In this document: positions 1-8,168 of the stretch, piece after piece
How positions within the stretch are numbered: position 1 is the stretch's first letter
Layout: every line of letters begins with the position of its first letter
Assembly: GCF_008923205.2 (NCBI RefSeq)
Contig: NZ_WBMS02000030.1
Location: 47,912 to 111,911, forward strand
Source: Actinomadura physcomitrii
Lineage (GTDB): Bacteria; Actinomycetota; Actinomycetes; Streptosporangiales; Streptosporangiaceae
DNA: 64,000 bases
Direction of reading: 5' to 3'
Notes under the pieces: generated by a model
Told to the model about the DNA's origin: nothing
Seen by the model: the letters and a program-made list of their open reading frames with translations, nothing else
Database searches by the model: none
Position numbers and translations under genes: made by a program

Positions 1-1
1 C

Positions 2-820
2 TACGCCTGCTTCGGCCAGGTCGGCTTCTTCGGCCTCGGCGCGTACACGACCGTCATCCTCATGGTCCACGCGAGGCTGTCGTTCTGGATCGCGCTGCCC
101 GCCGCGGCCGTCGTCGCCGCCGTGTTCGCCGCCGTGATCGGGCTGCCGCTGCTGCGGCTCAAGGGCCACTACTTCGCGGTCGCGACCCTCGGCGTCGCCG
201 AGGGCCTGCGCGAGCTCGTCACCAATGTCCCCCGCTGGACCGGCGGCGGATCCGGCGCGACGATCCCGTCCACCGGCGACCGGGCCGTCACCCCGTGGCT
301 CGGCAACGACGGCTTCTACCTGCTGTTCCTCGGCCTCGCCGTGGTCTGCGCCGTCGTCGTCGCGCTCGTCTCGCGCGGCCGCACCGGCTACGCGCTGCGC
401 GCCGTCAACCAGGACGAGGACGCCGCCGCCGCGATGGGCGTCAACACCACCGTCGCCAAGACCGTCGCGTTCGCCGTGTCCGCCGCGCTCACCGGCGCGG
501 CCGGCGCCGCCTACGCGTTCCAGCAGGTCACGATCTACCCGCAGCGGCTGTTCGACGTGGACATCACCGTCCTGATGATCGTGATGGTGGTGCTCGGCGG
601 GGCCGGCACGGTGCTCGGGCCGATCCTCGGCGCCGCCGGCATCGCGATCGCCTCGGAGTACCTGCGCCAGCACCTGCCCGAGGCGCACGACCTCACCCTC
701 GGCGCGCTGATCATCATCGCGGTGATCCTGCTGCCGCAGGGCGTCGTCAACTTCGCCCGGGACGCGGTCCGCACCCGCGACTTCTCCCTGCTGTCCAACG
801 TCCGGAGGTACCGGCTGTGA
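2..820 (+). CDS. livM: Branched-chain amino-acid ABC transporter permease LivM (5' partial)
   Basis: This is an inner-membrane permease of the HAAT family, which imports leucine, isoleucine, valine or related amides and short acids. The reading frame is open from the window edge: residues before the first internal ATG (62) read YACFGQVGFFGLGAY, the conserved GQ..FFGLGAY entry motif of LivM/LivH, so the true start is outside the window. Several hydrophobic segments follow, and the conserved block RAVNQDEDAAAAMGVN, the cytoplasmic EAA-like loop that contacts the ATPases, lies at about 411-458. The stop at 818-820 overlaps the GTG start of livG (GTGA), so translation is probably coupled. It belongs with livG and livF downstream; livH and the binding protein are expected upstream, outside the window. 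Substrate is inferred from family only. Confidence 0.93.
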   Translation, partial: YACFGQVGFFGLGAYTTVILMVHARLSFWIALPAAAVVAAVFAAVIGLPLLRLKGHYFAVATLGVAEGLRELVTNVPRWTGGGSGATIPSTGDRAVTPWLGNDGFYLLFLGLAVVCAVVVALVSRGRTGYALRAVNQDEDAAAAMGVNTTVAKTVAFAVSAALTGAAGAAYAFQQVTIYPQRLFDVDITVLMIVMVVLGGAGTVLGPILGAAGIAIASEYLRQHLPEAHDLTLGALIIIAVILLPQGVVNFARDAVRTRDFSLLSNVRRYRL

Positions 821-1572
821 GCGGCGACACCCCCGTCCTGCGGGTCAGCGGGCTGCAGCGCAGGTTCGGCGGCCTGCTCGCGGTCTCCGGCGTCGACCTG
901 GCGCTGCCCGCCGGACGCGTCCTCGGCGTGATCGGCCCGAACGGGGCGGGCAAGAGCACCCTCGTCAACCTGATCAGCGGCCATCTCAAGCCGACCGCCG
1001 GGTCCGTCCTGATCGGCGACACCGACCTCACCGGCGCCCGGCCGTGGCGGATCGCGCACGCCGGCGTCGCGCGGACCTTCCAGATCGTCAAGCCGTTCCG
1101 CGGGCTCACCGTCGCCGACAACGTGACCGTCGCGGTGATGTTCGGCCCGGCCCGGATCCGCTCGCGCGCCCGCGCCCGCCAGGAGGCCGAGCGGGTGCTG
1201 GAGCGGGTCGGCCTCGGCGGCAAGGGCGGCCTGCCGCCCGCCGAGCTGACCGTCGCCGACGCCCGCCGCCTCGAGCTGGCCAAGGCGCTCGCCCTGCGGC
1301 CCCGCGTGCTGCTGCTGGACGAGGTCCTCGCCGGGCTGCGGCCCGCCGAGATCGACCCGGCGCTGCGGCTCATCGACGAGCTGCGCGGCGAGGGCCTCAC
1401 TCTGCTGGTCATCGAGCACATCGTCCAGGCGATCGCCGCCGTCTCCGACGAGATCCTCGTGCTGCACCACGGCGCCGTCCTCACCCAGGGCCCGCCGGAC
1501 GAGGTGCTCGGCGACGAACGCGTCATCGAGGCCTATCTCGGCCACCGGTACACCAGAAGGAACCCCTCATGA
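817..1572 (+). CDS. livG: Branched-chain amino-acid ABC transporter ATPase LivG
   Basis: A 251-residue cytoplasmic ATPase subunit of the same importer. The GTG at 817 is chosen because GGAGGT lies at 804-809 and it overlaps the livM stop by 4 nt. Walker A is GPNGAGKST (about residues 33-41). The Q-loop region reads GVARTFQIVKPFRGLTV, typical of LivG. The ABC signature is unusual: where most ATPases have LSGGQ or LSYGQ, this one reads LTVADARRLELAKAL. Walker B is LLLDEVLAGL, with V instead of the usual P. The switch histidine is in LLVIEHIV. Divergent signatures of this kind occur in a subset of LivG proteins, so it may well be active. The gene ends inside the start of livF (ATGA overlap). Confidence 0.92.
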   Translation: MSGDTPVLRVSGLQRRFGGLLAVSGVDLALPAGRVLGVIGPNGAGKSTLVNLISGHLKPTAGSVLIGDTDLTGARPWRIAHAGVARTFQIVKPFRGLTVADNVTVAVMFGPARIRSRARARQEAERVLERVGLGGKGGLPPAELTVADARRLELAKALALRPRVLLLDEVLAGLRPAEIDPALRLIDELRGEGLTLLVIEHIVQAIAAVSDEILVLHHGAVLTQGPPDEVLGDERVIEAYLGHRYTRRNPS

Positions 1573-2285
1573 TGCTCGAGATCGACCGGCTCACCGCGGG
1601 CTACGGCCGGGTCCGGGTGCTGCACGAGGTGTCCCTGTCGGTGGACGAGGGGGAGATCGTCGCGCTCGTCGGCCCCAACGGCGCCGGCAAGTCCACGCTG
1701 CTGCGCGCCGTCACCGCGATGATCCCGGACCGCAGCGGGTCGGTCCGGGTGGCGGGCCGCGAGCTGATCGGCGTGGCCGTGGAGGACGTCGCGGCGGCCG
1801 GGGTCGCGCACGTCCCGGAGGGCCGCCGGCTGTTCCCGGGGCTGACCGTCCGGGACAACCTGCGGCTGGGCGGCTGGGTGCCGCGCAACGCCGACCTTGG
1901 CCCGGTCCTGGAGATCTTCCCGCGGCTCGCCGACCGGCTGAACCAGGTCGCGGGCAGCATGTCCGGCGGCGAGCAGCAGATGTGCGCCATCGCGCGGGCG
2001 CTGATGGGCCGGCCGCGGCTGCTGCTGATCGACGAGCTGTCCCTCGGCCTCGCGCCGCTGGTCGTCGACGAGATCCTGGCGCGGCTCGGCGGGATCGCCG
2101 AGAGCGGGACGGGCGTCCTGCTGGTGGAGCAGGACGCGGGCGCCGCCCTGGAGGTCGCCGACCGCGGCTACGTGCTGGAGCTCGGCCGGATCGGGCTGTC
2201 CGGGACGGCCGCGGAGCTCGCCGCCGACCCGCGCATGCGCAGCGCCTATCTGGGCGGGGACCCGCCCCAGGCGCCCGTTTCCTGA
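1569..2285 (+). CDS. livF: Branched-chain amino-acid ABC transporter ATPase LivF
   Basis: A 238-residue partner ATPase of LivG. Two adjacent ATG codons (1569 and 1572) can serve as start; AGAAGG at 1555-1560 is well placed for the first, which overlaps the livG stop by 4 nt. Motifs are canonical: Walker A GPNGAGKST, the LivF-type HVPEGRRLFPGLTVRDNL block, signature MSGGEQQMCAIARAL, and Walker B LLLIDELSLGLAPLV. The contrast with the degenerate LivG signature suggests the composite site formed by the LivF signature and LivG Walker A is the standard one. The operon ends here and is followed 20 nt later by a strong terminator hairpin. Confidence 0.94.
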   Translation: MMLEIDRLTAGYGRVRVLHEVSLSVDEGEIVALVGPNGAGKSTLLRAVTAMIPDRSGSVRVAGRELIGVAVEDVAAAGVAHVPEGRRLFPGLTVRDNLRLGGWVPRNADLGPVLEIFPRLADRLNQVAGSMSGGEQQMCAIARALMGRPRLLLIDELSLGLAPLVVDEILARLGGIAESGTGVLLVEQDAGAALEVADRGYVLELGRIGLSGTAAELAADPRMRSAYLGGDPPQAPVS

Positions 2286-2305
2286 CCTTCGGACCCCTGC
2301 TGGGG

Positions 2306-2342
2306 AGCGGGGCGCGCACCGGCCGCCGGTGCGCGCCCCGCT
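2306..2342 (+). terminator. Intrinsic terminator after livF
   Basis: A perfect 17-bp stem (2306-2322 with 2326-2342) closed by a 3-nt loop starts 20 nt after the livF stop. The arms are rich in G and C and the right arm runs into TTTA. This is the clear end of the liv operon. Confidence 0.85.
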
Positions 2343-2777
2343 TTACGTCGCCCTTCCTCTGGGGCCCTTCCGTAAAGCCCGCCCCAGGGGCCCGCCAGGG
2401 CCTGCGGGGCCTGGGGCAGTGCTGCTTCCTGGCCGCCCGGTGGGGCTTTCCTGGGGGCCCGGAAGGGGGCGAAACCCCTGCCCAGGGGGTGGCCCGGGCC
2501 ACTCCGACGGGTGATCCACGGGCCCGGATCCCGGCCCGTGGAGATCGTCCCGAACTTTTTTTGGCCGGGGAGAACTGGACCGCAGCCCTTGCGTGGAGGG
2601 AGTTTTGGGAGGTCTTTGCGGGTCGGCCGGGTGCTTGGGGCGTGCTTGACGAAATATGGGGCCCCTTGAACCTGTTGTGGATGTGTGACCGACGGGGAAG
2701 CCCGTCCGGAGCGCCCGATCAGATCACGAAGGGCGCATCAGAGTCCCTGATCATCAGGACGGCCGATCAAGGCACGT
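2343..2777. other. Gene-free leader/promoter region before the ydaO riboswitch
   Basis: About 435 bases without a supported gene. The first half is G/C-run rich; the second half is less GC-rich (a TTTTTTT run near 2557-2563, TTGACG at 2647-2652, AAATATG at 2653-2659). The promoter for the riboswitch-controlled gene should lie in this second half, but no -35/-10 pair is convincing by eye. Open frames across it lack ribosome-binding sites and homologous features. Confidence 0.5.
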
Positions 2778-2930
2778 CCTCCGCCGAGTCCGCAGCGCGC
2801 CGATCACGGCCACGCGGAGCCGGGGACCCACCGAAACACCGGGGTGAATCCGCACCCCCGCGCGCAGCGGGGCCGCGGTAGGGCCACTTCCACGCCCGAA
2901 CCCGACAGCTAACCCGGTAGGCGGACTGGA
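2778..2930 (+). ncRNA. c-di-AMP riboswitch (ydaO/yuaA leader)
   Basis: The leader shows the conserved blocks of the ydaO-yuaA riboswitch in order: CCGCCGAGTCCGCA (2781-2794), CCGGGGACCCA (2820-2830), CGGGGTGAATCCG (2840-2852), GTAGGGCCACTTCC (2878-2891), then CCCGAACCCGACAGCTAAC (2895-2913) and GGTAGGCGGA. TCCGCC near 2780-2785 pairs with GGCGGA at 2920-2925 to close P1. Known biology: in actinomycetes this RNA senses cyclic di-AMP and turns off genes for cell-wall hydrolases and resuscitation-promoting factors. Here it precedes a secreted CHAP hydrolase by only 23 nt, exactly the expected target. Edges are approximate to a few bases. Confidence 0.9.
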
Positions 2931-2953
2931 AGAACCTCAGGAGAACCCTTCTC

Positions 2954-3643
2954 ATGACCGCTCGTACGTTCGACCTGACCAAGCGCATCGGCACCCGCGT
3001 CGCCGCCGGCGCCGTCCTCTCCCTGGCCGGTGCGTTCGGCTTCGCCTCGCTGGCCCCGTCCGCCCACGCGGACACCAAGCCCGCGAACACCGCGCACGTC
3101 GCCGCCGTCGCCAAGGCCGACGCCAACGGCGCCAAGTCCGACGCCAAGGGCGCCAAGACCGGCGCGACCGCGCAGGACGTCATCAAGCTCGCCCGCACGC
3201 AGATCGGCACCCACGAGGACGCCTCGGGCAACAGCAAGTTCAACAACTGGTACATCGACTCGCCCCTCGGCGAGCAGAACGCCCATCGCATCGGCGCCAA
3301 GAGCGCCTCGGTCTACAAGGGCCAGTCCTGGTGCGACATGTTCGTGTCCTGGCTGGGCCAGAACACCGGTGCCAAGGGCATGGGCGCCGACGCCTACACC
3401 GTGAGCCACGCGCAGTGGTTCAAGAAGACCGGCCGTTTCGGCCAGACCCCGAAGCCCGGCGCCGTGGTCTTCTTCGCCTGGAACGGCGGCGGCATCAAGG
3501 GCATCGACCATGTCGGCATCGTCGTGAAGGACAACCACGACGGCACCATCAAGACCATCGAGGGCAACACCGGCGACGCGGTGAAGCAGAAGGTCCGCGA
3601 CACCTCCACCGTCGCCGGCTACGGCTACCCCGAGTACCGGTGA
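2954..3643 (+). CDS. Secreted CHAP-domain cell-wall hydrolase
   Basis: A 229-residue exported protein, likely a peptidoglycan amidase or endopeptidase. It has an N-terminal signal peptide (basic TKRIGTR, hydrophobic core, SAHA|D cleavage near residue 40), then a short Ala/Lys linker. The CHAP domain spans about residues 70-225. Candidate catalytic residues are the Cys in QSWCDMFVSWLG, the His in GIDHVGIV and the acidic residue in TIEGNTG. The ATG at 2954 has AGGAGA 9 nt upstream. Expression is probably controlled by the c-di-AMP riboswitch immediately upstream, which ties its activity to wall growth or spore germination. The next gene, 181 nt on, is also a secreted wall-type protein. Bond specificity is not readable from the sequence. 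Confidence 0.9.
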   Translation: MTARTFDLTKRIGTRVAAGAVLSLAGAFGFASLAPSAHADTKPANTAHVAAVAKADANGAKSDAKGAKTGATAQDVIKLARTQIGTHEDASGNSKFNNWYIDSPLGEQNAHRIGAKSASVYKGQSWCDMFVSWLGQNTGAKGMGADAYTVSHAQWFKKTGRFGQTPKPGAVVFFAWNGGGIKGIDHVGIVVKDNHDGTIKTIEGNTGDAVKQKVRDTSTVAGYGYPEYR

Positions 3644-3824
3644 GCCCGGGCCGCACAGCGGCCCCCCTTCCCCCGCACCCGCCTAGCGGTGCTCCCCCCT
3701 CCCTTTCCATCCCCCGCGCGATCACAGCCACGTGCCGTGCGCCGGACCCGTCATGCCCGAACGGCGTGACCCCTCACGCCCGACGGCGTGACCCGGCGCC
3801 CGGACCACCGAGCGAAGGATGAAC

Positions 3825-4421
3825 ATGCAGCAGCGAGCCATCGACACCGCCCTGACCGCCCTGACCGGTACCGCCCTCGCGGGCATGCTGGTCGTGGGCG
3901 TGGCGGTCGAGAGCGCCCACGGCGCCCCGGCGGACAAGCCGATGGCGCACAAGGCCACCTCGCAGGAGGTGACCGGGCACCACACCGCGACCACCCACCA
4001 CACCACCGGCAAGGCCGCTCCGAAGACCCACGCCGTCCTGTCGGGCAGCACCACCGCGTCCTACTTCTGGGACGACGGGTCGGGCGTGAACGGCGACACC
4101 GGCGCCCCGGCGAGCGGCAAGCCGATGCAGAAGGGCATGTTCGCCAGCCCGAGCTGGCCCATGAACACCAAGGTGAAGGTCAGCTACAACGGCCACAGCG
4201 TCACCGGCTTCGTCGGGGACCGCGGGCCGGGCGAGCCGTCGCACCGCGGCGTCATGCTCGACCTCGACACCTACACCTTCCGGACCCTGGTCGACGGCAA
4301 GAAGCCGGCCAGCAAGTACGACACCGGCACCTCGCAGGGCCACCTCAAGGGCGTCAAGTACCAGGTGCTGTCCTGGGGCCACGGCGCCGGCACGAAGGGC
4401 GCCCCGAAGCCCCTCGGCTGA
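3825..4421 (+). CDS. Secreted RlpA-like double-psi beta-barrel protein
   Basis: A 198-residue exported protein. Two in-frame ATGs exist (3819, 3825); GAAGG at 3814-3818 touches the first but is 6 nt from the second, so 3825 is preferred. A signal peptide (hydrophobic LTGTALAGMLVVGVAV, cleavage near HGAP) is followed by a His/Thr/Lys-rich linker. The C-terminal two thirds reads like an RlpA-type barrel: ASYFWDDGS, SGKPMQKGMFA, MNTKVKVSYNG, then VGDRGPGEPSHRGVMLDLD. The family includes septal lytic transglycosylases and expansin-like proteins. The conserved Asp of DRGP is present; enzymatic activity is not certain. It sits downstream of the CHAP gene and ends at a strong terminator, suggesting a shared cell-wall theme. 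Confidence 0.78.
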   Translation: MQQRAIDTALTALTGTALAGMLVVGVAVESAHGAPADKPMAHKATSQEVTGHHTATTHHTTGKAAPKTHAVLSGSTTASYFWDDGSGVNGDTGAPASGKPMQKGMFASPSWPMNTKVKVSYNGHSVTGFVGDRGPGEPSHRGVMLDLDTYTFRTLVDGKKPASKYDTGTSQGHLKGVKYQVLSWGHGAGTKGAPKPLG

Positions 4422-4472
4422 TCCGGCCCGCCCGGTGATCCCCTCCTAGGCGCCCCCCGGACCCCCCAACCG

Positions 4473-4511
4473 CGGACCCCGCTCCCGTCCCATGGACGAG
4501 AGCGGGGTCCG
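4473..4511 (+). terminator. Intrinsic terminator after the RlpA-like gene
   Basis: A 12-bp perfect stem (4473-4484 with 4500-4511) encloses a loop that itself can form a 5-bp inner stem (CGTCC/GGACG). It lies 52 nt after the stop at 4421 and separates the cell-wall genes from the helicase gene. Confidence 0.75.
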
Positions 4512-4619
4512 TCGCGTTCGGCAGGGGCCGCGCCGCCGGGACATCCGGCGGCAATTGCCGCTGATCGGGGATGAGCGTAACTTCTTGGCGGGATCCGGAT
4601 GCCGAGCGAAGGCGGGGCG

Positions 4620-6719
4620 ATGGCGGCGGGCGGTTCGGCAGGGGAGCGCGGGCGGCGCGCCCGCGAGCAGGCGCTCGAACTGGCCCGGCGGTCCCGCGAG
4701 GCGTACCGGCTGGCCGGCCGCTGGGAGGCCGCAGCCGAGGCCGAGCGGGCGGTCGCCGCCACCCTCGTCGGGCTGACCGCGGTCGGCTGGCGGCTGCTCG
4801 TCGACCGCCGCTGGCCGGGCACCCGCGCGGCGAACATCGACATGATCCTCATCGGGCCCGCCGGCGTGTTCGTCATCGACGTCAAGCGCTGGCACGACCG
4901 TCCGGTCGTCGGCGGCGGGCGGCTCTCGGCCGGCGGGACGCCCCGCGACGAGGAGGTCCGCAAGCTGCTGGCGATGACCCGGACCGCCGAGGAGCAGGTC
5001 GCGGCGCTCGGGCTGTCGCCGGTCGCGCTGGTCCCCGTCATGGCGTTCGCCGGGCACCGCCTCGACACGCGCGTGGGGCGGGTCCGGCTGCTCGGCCATC
5101 CCGATCTCGTCCACGCGCTGATCGCCGAGCCGAGGCGGCTGACGCCCGCGCTGGTGGGCGTCGTCACCGCGCACCTCGCGGAGGCGTTCCCCGCCTACGA
5201 GCCAGCCGAGCTCAAGCCCGGCGGCACCGGCGACCCCGGCCCGGCCGACGGCGGCGACGCCCTGTTCGAGACCGAAGAGGTCGAGAAGGCCGCGCTGGAA
5301 TCGCTCCTGCACGCGCCGATCGAGCGCTGGATGACGTTCCTGCACCCGGACCAGGTCGCCGTCGCGCGCCGGGACTGGAACGGCCCCGCGCGCATCAGCG
5401 GCCCGGCCGGGACGGGCAAGACCGTCGTCGGGCTGCACCGGGCGGCCCATCTCGCCGGGCGCGGCCGGGAGCGCGTCCTGTACGTCACCTTCGTCAACAA
5501 CCTGCCGCGGGTGCAGCGCCGGCTGTTCGAGCGGATGGCCGGCGTGTTCGCCGACCGGGTCGAGTTCTCCAGCCTGCACGGCTGGGCGACGGCGTTCCTC
5601 GCCGAGCGCGGCGCCGAGGTGCCGCTGAACGCCGCCCGCGCCGACGACGCCTTCTCCCGCGCCTGGATGACCATCGGCCGCGACAGCGCGCTCGCCGAGA
5701 TCGACCCGATGCCCGGCTACTGGCGCGAGGAGATCGACCACGTCATCAAGGGGCGCGGGCTGACCTCCCTGGAGGAGTACCGGACCGTCGCCCGGCACGG
5801 CCGCCGGACCGCGCTGCAGCCCGCCCACCGGGAGGCGGCCTGGCTGCTCTACGAGGAGTACGAGCTGCTCCGCGAGGAACGCGGCGTCGGCGACTTCAAC
5901 GACGTCCTGCTGGCCGCCCTCGCGGAGCTGGAGAAGCGGCCCGCCGACCCGCCGTACTCGGCCGTCATCGTGGACGAGGTGCAGGACCTCACCCTCGTCG
6001 GCGTGAAGCTGCTGCACGCCCTCGCGGGCGACGGCCCCAACGGGCTGCTGCTGATCGGCGACGGGCAGCAGGCGGTGTACCCGGGCGGGTTCCGGCTCGC
6101 CGACGCCGGGATCGCGGTCAAGGGCCGGGGCGCCGTGCTGCGCACCAACTACCGGAACGCATCGTCGATCCTCGAGGCGGCGATGGACCTGGTGTCCGGC
6201 GACCCGTTCGACGACCTGGACGGCCCGAGCCCGAACGGCCGCCGCGCCGTCGACCTCACCTACCACGAGGGGCGGGTCGTCCGGGTGGACGCCGCGGACG
6301 ACGAGGAGCACGACCGCAGGCTGGTCGAGGCCCTCCAGACGCTCGCGGACGAGGAGCCGGACGGTCCGGGCGCCTGGGCCGGATCGGTGGTGCTGTGCCC
6401 CTCGCGCAGGGAGATCGGCCGCTACGACCGGCTCCTCACGCGCGCGGGCATTCCGGTGCTGCGGCTGGAGAACTACGACGGGCGGCCTGTCGAGGCCGTC
6501 AAGCTCGGCACCTACCGGCGGGCCAAGGGGCTGGAGTTCAAGCACGTCTTCCTGCCGCACCACGACGCGGCCCTCGCCGACGCCGCCGATGCGGACGCCG
6601 CGTCCCGCGAACGCGCGGAGCTGGCCCGCCGCCAGCTGTTCGTCGCCATGACCCGCGCCCGCGACCTGCTCTGGCTCGGCTCGACCGACCCCAACGGACC
6701 CCGCCGGCCTGCTTCGTAG
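4620..6719 (+). CDS. NERD-domain UvrD/Rep-like (superfamily 1) helicase
   Basis: About 699 residues from the ATG at 4620, which has GAAGG 7 nt upstream; an alternative in-frame ATG is at 4599 without a good ribosome-binding site. The N-terminal NERD (nuclease-related) domain occupies about residues 30-140, with NIDMILIGPAGVFVIDVKRW including the conserved D and the D-x-K pair. The helicase core follows: Walker A GPAGTGKTVV (about 260), motif II DEVQDLT (about 450), LLIGDGQQAVYPGGFR, LRTNYRNA (motif IV region), KGLEFKHVFLP (motif V) and QLFVAMTRARDLLWLG (motif VI). It probably acts on DNA or RNA in an ATP-dependent way. NERD-helicases are linked to plasmid and defence or repair functions, but no partner gene is adjacent. 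High-GC codon use ends with this gene; the next block looks accessory. Confidence 0.88.
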   Translation: MAAGGSAGERGRRAREQALELARRSREAYRLAGRWEAAAEAERAVAATLVGLTAVGWRLLVDRRWPGTRAANIDMILIGPAGVFVIDVKRWHDRPVVGGGRLSAGGTPRDEEVRKLLAMTRTAEEQVAALGLSPVALVPVMAFAGHRLDTRVGRVRLLGHPDLVHALIAEPRRLTPALVGVVTAHLAEAFPAYEPAELKPGGTGDPGPADGGDALFETEEVEKAALESLLHAPIERWMTFLHPDQVAVARRDWNGPARISGPAGTGKTVVGLHRAAHLAGRGRERVLYVTFVNNLPRVQRRLFERMAGVFADRVEFSSLHGWATAFLAERGAEVPLNAARADDAFSRAWMTIGRDSALAEIDPMPGYWREEIDHVIKGRGLTSLEEYRTVARHGRRTALQPAHREAAWLLYEEYELLREERGVGDFNDVLLAALAELEKRPADPPYSAVIVDEVQDLTLVGVKLLHALAGDGPNGLLLIGDGQQAVYPGGFRLADAGIAVKGRGAVLRTNYRNASSILEAAMDLVSGDPFDDLDGPSPNGRRAVDLTYHEGRVVRVDAADDEEHDRRLVEALQTLADEEPDGPGAWAGSVVLCPSRREIGRYDRLLTRAGIPVLRLENYDGRPVEAVKLGTYRRAKGLEFKHVFLPHHDAALADAADADAASRERAELARRQLFVAMTRARDLLWLGSTDPNGPRRPAS

Positions 6720-6794
6720 GGGGAACGTTTCCTGGAACTCTCCCCATATGAGAACCAGCAAGGCTCCCGCGCCTATCTCTCCACGTCGGCGCGT

Positions 6795-6925
6795 AGTGCT
6801 GTGTTCCTGATTGGGCGGTCCCAAAGTCGGCGGAAGGTGCGGCGGCGGCTGCACCGGTTCAACGAGGCCGAGATCGACGGGCTGGGCAACCGGCTGGGGG
6901 CGGGCCGCAAGCGGCGCACTGTCTC
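6795..6925 (+). pseudogene. IS630-type transposase N-terminal remnant
   Basis: A short plus-strand frame reads RRKVRRRLHRFNEAEIDGLG followed by GAGRKRRT. This matches the second helix-turn-helix of IS630/Tc1-mariner transposases, typically VRRWLHRFNEEGIDGLGDRPGAGRPRRL. The frame loses similarity after about 40 residues where it runs into the convergent MFS gene. There is no catalytic DDE domain, so this is a relic rather than a gene. It marks the left edge of a block with weaker GC bias. Confidence 0.6.
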
Positions 6926-6926
6926 G

Positions 6927-8168
6927 TCATGGCTGTGGGTGTCGAGTTCGGAGATGTCGGCGGGCGTATCTCGGGAGGAGTCCTGCCGCTACCGAAGCGG
7001 TGAGCGCCATGGCCAGGCAGGCCGAGCCCAGGCCGAGGGCACCGGCAAAGGCGGCGACGGCGATCGGTGCAACCGACCCGCCCGCATCGGTGACCAGTCG
7101 CCACGAGCTGAGGAATGTGGCCGGCGCATTCGGGTCGGCCAGGTCGGAGCCGATCGTGGGGACCAGGCCGCCGCTGATTCCGTTGGCCGTCGACATGACG
7201 GCGACGGCCGCGATGTACACCACGTCGCTTGCGGGAGCGACGAGCGCGACGGCGGCTGCGAGGTGGGAAAGGCCGAACGCGACGAGTGTGCCGACGGCGA
7301 CGTGAATCCGCCCGACTCGGTCGACCAGCGAACCGCCGAGGTAGCAGACCGCGAAGTCGAGGGCGCCGGTGACGCCGAGCAGCAGGGCGGTCGACACGTT
7401 GTCCCACCCCAGGCTTACTCCGATCAAGGGGACGAGAACCCGGCGGCCGGTCCGCATGGAGCTGATCACCGACACCGTCAGCCCTAGTTGGAACAGTGTT
7501 CGGCGGCTGTTCCACAGGGTGCCCAGCACGCCCTGGCGACCGTGGTCACCGGTCGGTGTGGTGCTCTCGGGGAACCGCGCGATGGCGACAAGGACGAGCA
7601 GCCCCACCGACGTACCGACGACCACCAGAAAGGCGGCCTCTGACCGGCCCGAGACGTGGAAGGCTGCCGCCGCTAGGAACGGACCCAGGAAATTGCCCAA
7701 CCGGGTGAAGCCCGCGACAGCGGACAGGGTCCGGCCCCGCACGGGCACGGGCACGGTGACCGTGATCCAGGCGTGCCGGGCCATGGCGAAGACCGATACT
7801 CCGGCCCCGATCAGCGCTGCTCCCAAGCCGAGCAGGGGGATGGACGAACCGATGTAGGCGAGCAGGCCACCGACGGCGGTCACGGCGGTCGAGCCGACCA
7901 TCGCCGTCCGCTCGCTGAACCGGTCGACCACCCAGCCCGCCGGGAGCGTGGAGGCCAGTTGCCCCAGCGTTATCAAGGCGGCGACCAGCGCCGCTATGGC
8001 GAAGGAGCGTGTCAGCGCGGACGCGGCGAGCGGCACGGCCGTGATGGTGGCGCTCTGGCCCAGGGAGTTGAGCAGGTTGGGGACGAGGACGGTCGGGCCG
8101 ATCAGACGCCATGGCACGCCGGGCCGTTCGGACGGTCCGGTGCGTTCGGACTTGCTCAGCTCAACCAC
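6927..8168 (-). CDS. Major facilitator superfamily transporter
   Basis: A 413-residue integral membrane protein with about 12 hydrophobic segments. The N-terminal half has the MFS motif A region (GWVVDRFSERTAMVG), and the second half has its counterpart (GGSLVDRVGRIHVAVG). Charged inside loops alternate with long hydrophobic stretches, as in drug or metabolite exporters of about 400 residues. The ATG at 8168 lies within the 3' end of the upstream esterase gene (13-nt overlap), so the two are probably co-translated. Together they suggest hydrolysis of an ester outside the cell and export or uptake of the product, which is inference only. Third codon positions are less GC-rich than in the flanking core genes. 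Confidence 0.85.
   Translation of the reverse strand: MVELSKSERTGPSERPGVPWRLIGPTVLVPNLLNSLGQSATITAVPLAASALTRSFAIAALVAALITLGQLASTLPAGWVVDRFSERTAMVGSTAVTAVGGLLAYIGSSIPLLGLGAALIGAGVSVFAMARHAWITVTVPVPVRGRTLSAVAGFTRLGNFLGPFLAAAAFHVSGRSEAAFLVVVGTSVGLLVLVAIARFPESTTPTGDHGRQGVLGTLWNSRRTLFQLGLTVSVISSMRTGRRVLVPLIGVSLGWDNVSTALLLGVTGALDFAVCYLGGSLVDRVGRIHVAVGTLVAFGLSHLAAAVALVAPASDVVYIAAVAVMSTANGISGGLVPTIGSDLADPNAPATFLSSWRLVTDAGGSVAPIAVAAFAGALGLGSACLAMALTASVAAGLLPRYARRHLRTRHPQP

Noticed and set aside
4446..6854. An 802-codon open frame antisense to the NERD helicase gene, and many similar long frames opposite high-GC genes
   Set aside because: Long antisense frames are expected at this GC content. They lack ribosome-binding sites and domains, while the sense frames have clear motifs.
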